A program made the position numbers and the translations under genes. Under the pieces are notes generated by a model. That model saw nothing but the letters and a program-made list of their open reading frames with translations. It did no database searches and had not been told where the DNA came from. From Paragordius varius (Eukaryota > Nematomorpha), in contig OZ176053.1 of NCBI GenBank assembly GCA_964247055.1, positions 6,820,001-6,884,000 on the forward strand: a stretch of 64,000 nt of DNA. The letters run 5' to 3'. Positions 61,257 through 64,000 of this stretch are shown here, piece by piece; positions within the stretch are counted from its first letter, which is position 1; each line of letters starts with the position of its first letter.

Positions 61257-62344
61257 CACTAGACAACAAATTTTAACTTTTTTTAACTGCCATTCTTGTA
61301 AATTTAAAATTTATTTTATTAAAGTACATAATTAGTATATCTGAAAAGAAAATTGGTCTAGCATGAAAGAATTTTTTTGTATTAGATATCGATAATTTTT
61401 GGCCCCGATTTAGCATTAAACTCGAAATTTCGAAAATTAAAAGTGTTAGATATGAAGCCATGTATTTTATATCATTCAAAAGAGCGCAAAAAACTGCATA
61501 TTTTAAATGGTAGTAAGTCATTTAATCAATCGGATATAAAAGTTATTTGGATTTAAATGGTCGAAATTTTCAATTTTTAAATAAGTCAAGATTTTCACAG
61601 ACAATCTAATTTGAAAATCATATAAATTATTTTAATATAATTACTAGGGTTATATTAGTATTTAATTTATAAAAAATGTTTGAAAAAGCTTTTGGTTTGC
61701 TTTTTAATAAAAATTCTTATTATCATAAATATTTTACCTAGTGGATACAAAAATGCTTAGTTATAACTGTAATTATTACATAATGGCTAAAAAAATCAAA
61801 AATACCTTAAACTTTGTTTTTATCTTTAAAATTTCGAAATTATCAGCTTTGTAAAGAAAATAAATTAATATTGATGAGATGGTAATTTTTAAAAAACAAA
61901 AAACTTAAAAATGGCTCTTTTGAGTGACATAAAAGCAAAAATGTTTTAATCAAAAAAGCTTTCTTGTGTTATCTTTTTTGGTATTCATCACCATCCAAAC
62001 AAAGTTTGAGCTATTTTCATCCATTAGTTTTAAAAATATAATAATTAAAAACAAATGCTCTCGCTTCGCGCGTTTGCCGTTCTTTGTGTCCAATATTAAC
62101 TGTCGATGTAATACATATTAGTATGCGTTTTATAGAGTTTTTATTACTCTTTCGAATGATATATTACAAATGGGCATTACTTGTATATTTTCAAAGAAAA
62201 ACATTTTTAAGTATTGATAAAGAGGGGGCATAATCAAAAATCAAATTAAACAAAATTCTTCCATCGAGTTTATTTCACATTTACTGATGATACTAAATAT
62301 CAGAAACAAAAAACTCGAGTGGCAGAAAAATTTGTTGTCCAGTG
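61257..62344. mobile_element. Tc1/mariner-like MITE, uninterrupted copy
   Basis: Ends cactagacaacaaatttt and, inverted, aaatttgttgtccagtg, flanked by TA at 61255-61256 and 62345-62346, 1088 bp. Same family as 47459-49439. No transposase. It sits exactly between sequence related to the M13 upstream region (61080-61230) and M13 exon 13 (62427). Confidence 0.78.
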
Positions 62345-62426
62345 TAATTAATTTTAAAATATATTTAGCTAAATGATATTTTCTATAACGATATATGTAC
62401 TAAGCATTTATATAATATTTTTTTAG

Positions 62427-62647
62427 GCTTTGCTAAAAACGATCACTTTCAAAACACAGGACTTACACAAAATAAATAAGCAATTCTTAGTAGAATATTC
62501 AAAGGTATAATATCGTATTAATCTTAATTTGATGCATATTATATTAATATAATACTATATTCATATGCAGTTCTTTTGCACAGCAAATAAGCCATATTTT
62601 AGAGATCTTCTACCAACTATTAGTGACCACCTCCAAGGTCCCCAAAG
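62427..62647 (+). pseudogene. M13 peptidase exons 13 and 14, isolated 3' fragment
   Basis: Exon 13 (62427-62504, 78 nt) and exon 14 (62571-62647, 77 nt) have intact acceptor and donor sites and are nearly identical to the right-arm exons 13-14 (RQFLVEYSK becomes KQFLVEYSK, and FFCTAT becomes FFCTAN). The flanking intron sequence from about 62346 to 63470 also follows the right arm (29499 to about 30590) closely, so this is a segmental copy. Upstream exons 9-12 were not found: sequence just before is a Tc1-like element ending at 62344. The intron leading to exon 15 is interrupted by a hAT at 63472, so exon 15, if present, lies beyond the window. Most likely a gene fragment, not a functional gene. 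Confidence 0.75.
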
Positions 62648-63471
62648 GTTTGCTACTTATTTTATTTTCTATTTAGATATATAAAAACTTTCGTTCTAAA
62701 AAATAATTTCTATATTTTCCTTACATTTTCAATCGCACTAACAAATCATATCATTCCTGTATTATATTATTAGAAATAGAGGTGCAGAATATGAAGGTGT
62801 CCTGCTTAATTTAATCATACTTAACTAATGTATCATAAAGCAGTCGATAATCAATTTATAATCATTTTTATAATTTATTTAAGTAGGATTACTGCTCCTG
62901 TCCAATATTTAACAAAGATTTTACAGTACCTACATAATGTTGGTCATGATTGAAATTAAATAATTTTTTCTTCCTTTTAACATTAATTTGTCATTGAATT
63001 ATGGACAAATTTTGCTCTATCATAAGCTTTGGTAACATCAATTGGTCAACTATAAAGTGGGGCTATTGTACTATGCCTCTTGTTTCAAAAATTTAATTAT
63101 AAATTTTAAAAAATATAAAAAAAATAAAAATGCTTAACTAAACTATATATTTTTTCAAGTCCATGTTACCAATTTAAAATTAAAATATAATCCCATGTTA
63201 TGCCACAAAAATATTTTGCAGATCCCTAAATTTTATATTTTAATGCAAATTATATTGTCTAAAATCTTGCTTCACACAAATCTAGGTTAGTCAACTACCC
63301 TAATTTCTTAAATATATAGAATATACTAGTAAGTCTACATAATTGGGTTTATTATATTATGCCTAGTAAAATTTGTTTGATTACATAAAATTCATATTTA
63401 GAGCACGCACTTTATTGCTGGTCACTTCACATTATTTTTGGCCATTGGCAATACAGTAGCATATAGATGGT

Positions 63472-64000
63472 CATTGGCGTATCGAGCATTTGCGGCGTCC
63501 GCCCCCCTCTCCTTTCTTGAAAGCCAATTTTTTCAATCTTCTTTCTGCCTCTTTTTAAGTAGTAAATGCTTTTCGATGATTGAGGCTATTTTCATGATGG
63601 ATTAATTTATCTTTTATTCTCCTTTTATTTAAACCATGCTTAGTTATAAAAGATGATGGTAAAAAATTAAATCGACCAATAAGTAGGCAACAAAAACAAT
63701 ACGTAGATCTGTTTTTTGGTGAATCTAAAAGTCAAGACCTCAACTTCGAATCCTTCTTTTCGACACGTCAAAAATCCAAGATTGGAGCATTGAACGGTGA
63801 TCTATAGGTATAGCGCTTGAATTACTAATGGCATATTTGTAGTTCTCATCTCTATTTATTGGATAAATAACTAGGGTTTCAGGTGTGTTTAAATGGTATT
63901 AAAAGGAGTACCGTTATGTTTGTGTCGCATACACTTTTTTCAATGTTATGGTCAGATATTTTCGTTAAATAAGATTTCATACTCATTCACATTTTATTCT
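63472..64000 (-). mobile_element. hAT transposon, second copy of the 691-1919 family, cut by window end
   Basis: Begins cattggcgtatcgagcattt, matching the inverted right end of 691-1919. From about 63830 to the window end the sequence is the complement of about 1500-1640, including the gtgtcgcatacac block. The segment 63560-63810 has no partner in the first copy, so this copy is longer internally. Its other end lies outside. It splits the intron after exon 14 of the M13 fragment. Confidence 0.78.

Overview
The window looks like nuclear DNA of an insect. It is very AT-rich and intron-rich, with GT/AG-bounded exons, RTE-type LINE relics, many hAT and Tc1/mariner-type elements and a Helitron with arthropod-type ends. 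The order cannot be settled from sequence alone; a hemipteran is a guess from the transposon mix. I saw no bacterial genes, CRISPR arrays, rRNA or tRNA genes, and no virus-derived or LTR elements.

The only recognisable host genes are a cluster of neprilysin-like zinc metallopeptidases (family M13). None of the three full genes has a long open reading frame, because each is split into 15 small exons. Joined by splice phase, they give complete reading frames: a right-arm gene on + (18937-30861, 635 aa), a left-arm gene on - (322-12935, last exon beyond the window edge) and a third gene on - (45506-58462, 630 aa). All have a hydrophobic N-terminus, an HExxH zinc site, a downstream ExxxD exon carrying the third zinc ligand, and the C-terminal His and Arg of the family. 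They are therefore probably secreted or membrane-anchored, active peptidases. Two further M13 remnants occur: an orphan exon 6 at 14924-15152 and exons 13-14 at 62427-62647.

Layout. 1-14046 and about 17833-30100 are the arms of a large inverted duplication holding the left and right genes head to head. The central part of each arm (7476-13806 and 18066-24396) is almost identical base for base, while the rest is clearly diverged. The switch falls in intron 8, so the N-terminal halves of the two proteins are identical and the catalytic halves are not. This suggests gene conversion. The loop (14087-17813) holds the upstream region and exon 6 of a lost gene related to gene 3, plus an array of palindromic elements. 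30862-45505 is a transposon-rich interval: a Helitron, a minisatellite inside a 2.3 kb palindrome, four LINE remnants and one TIR element. 45506-58462 is gene 3, whose introns carry a hAT, a nested Tc1-like pair and smaller MITEs. 58463-64000 holds its upstream region, a hAT MITE with perfect target duplications, a Tc1-like element, the exon 13-14 fragment and the start of another hAT.

Several insertions can be ordered in time because the paralogous copy keeps the empty site: the hAT at 691 and the palindromic element at 4271 entered the left arm after the duplication, and the hAT MITE at 59128 is absent from the related loop sequence.
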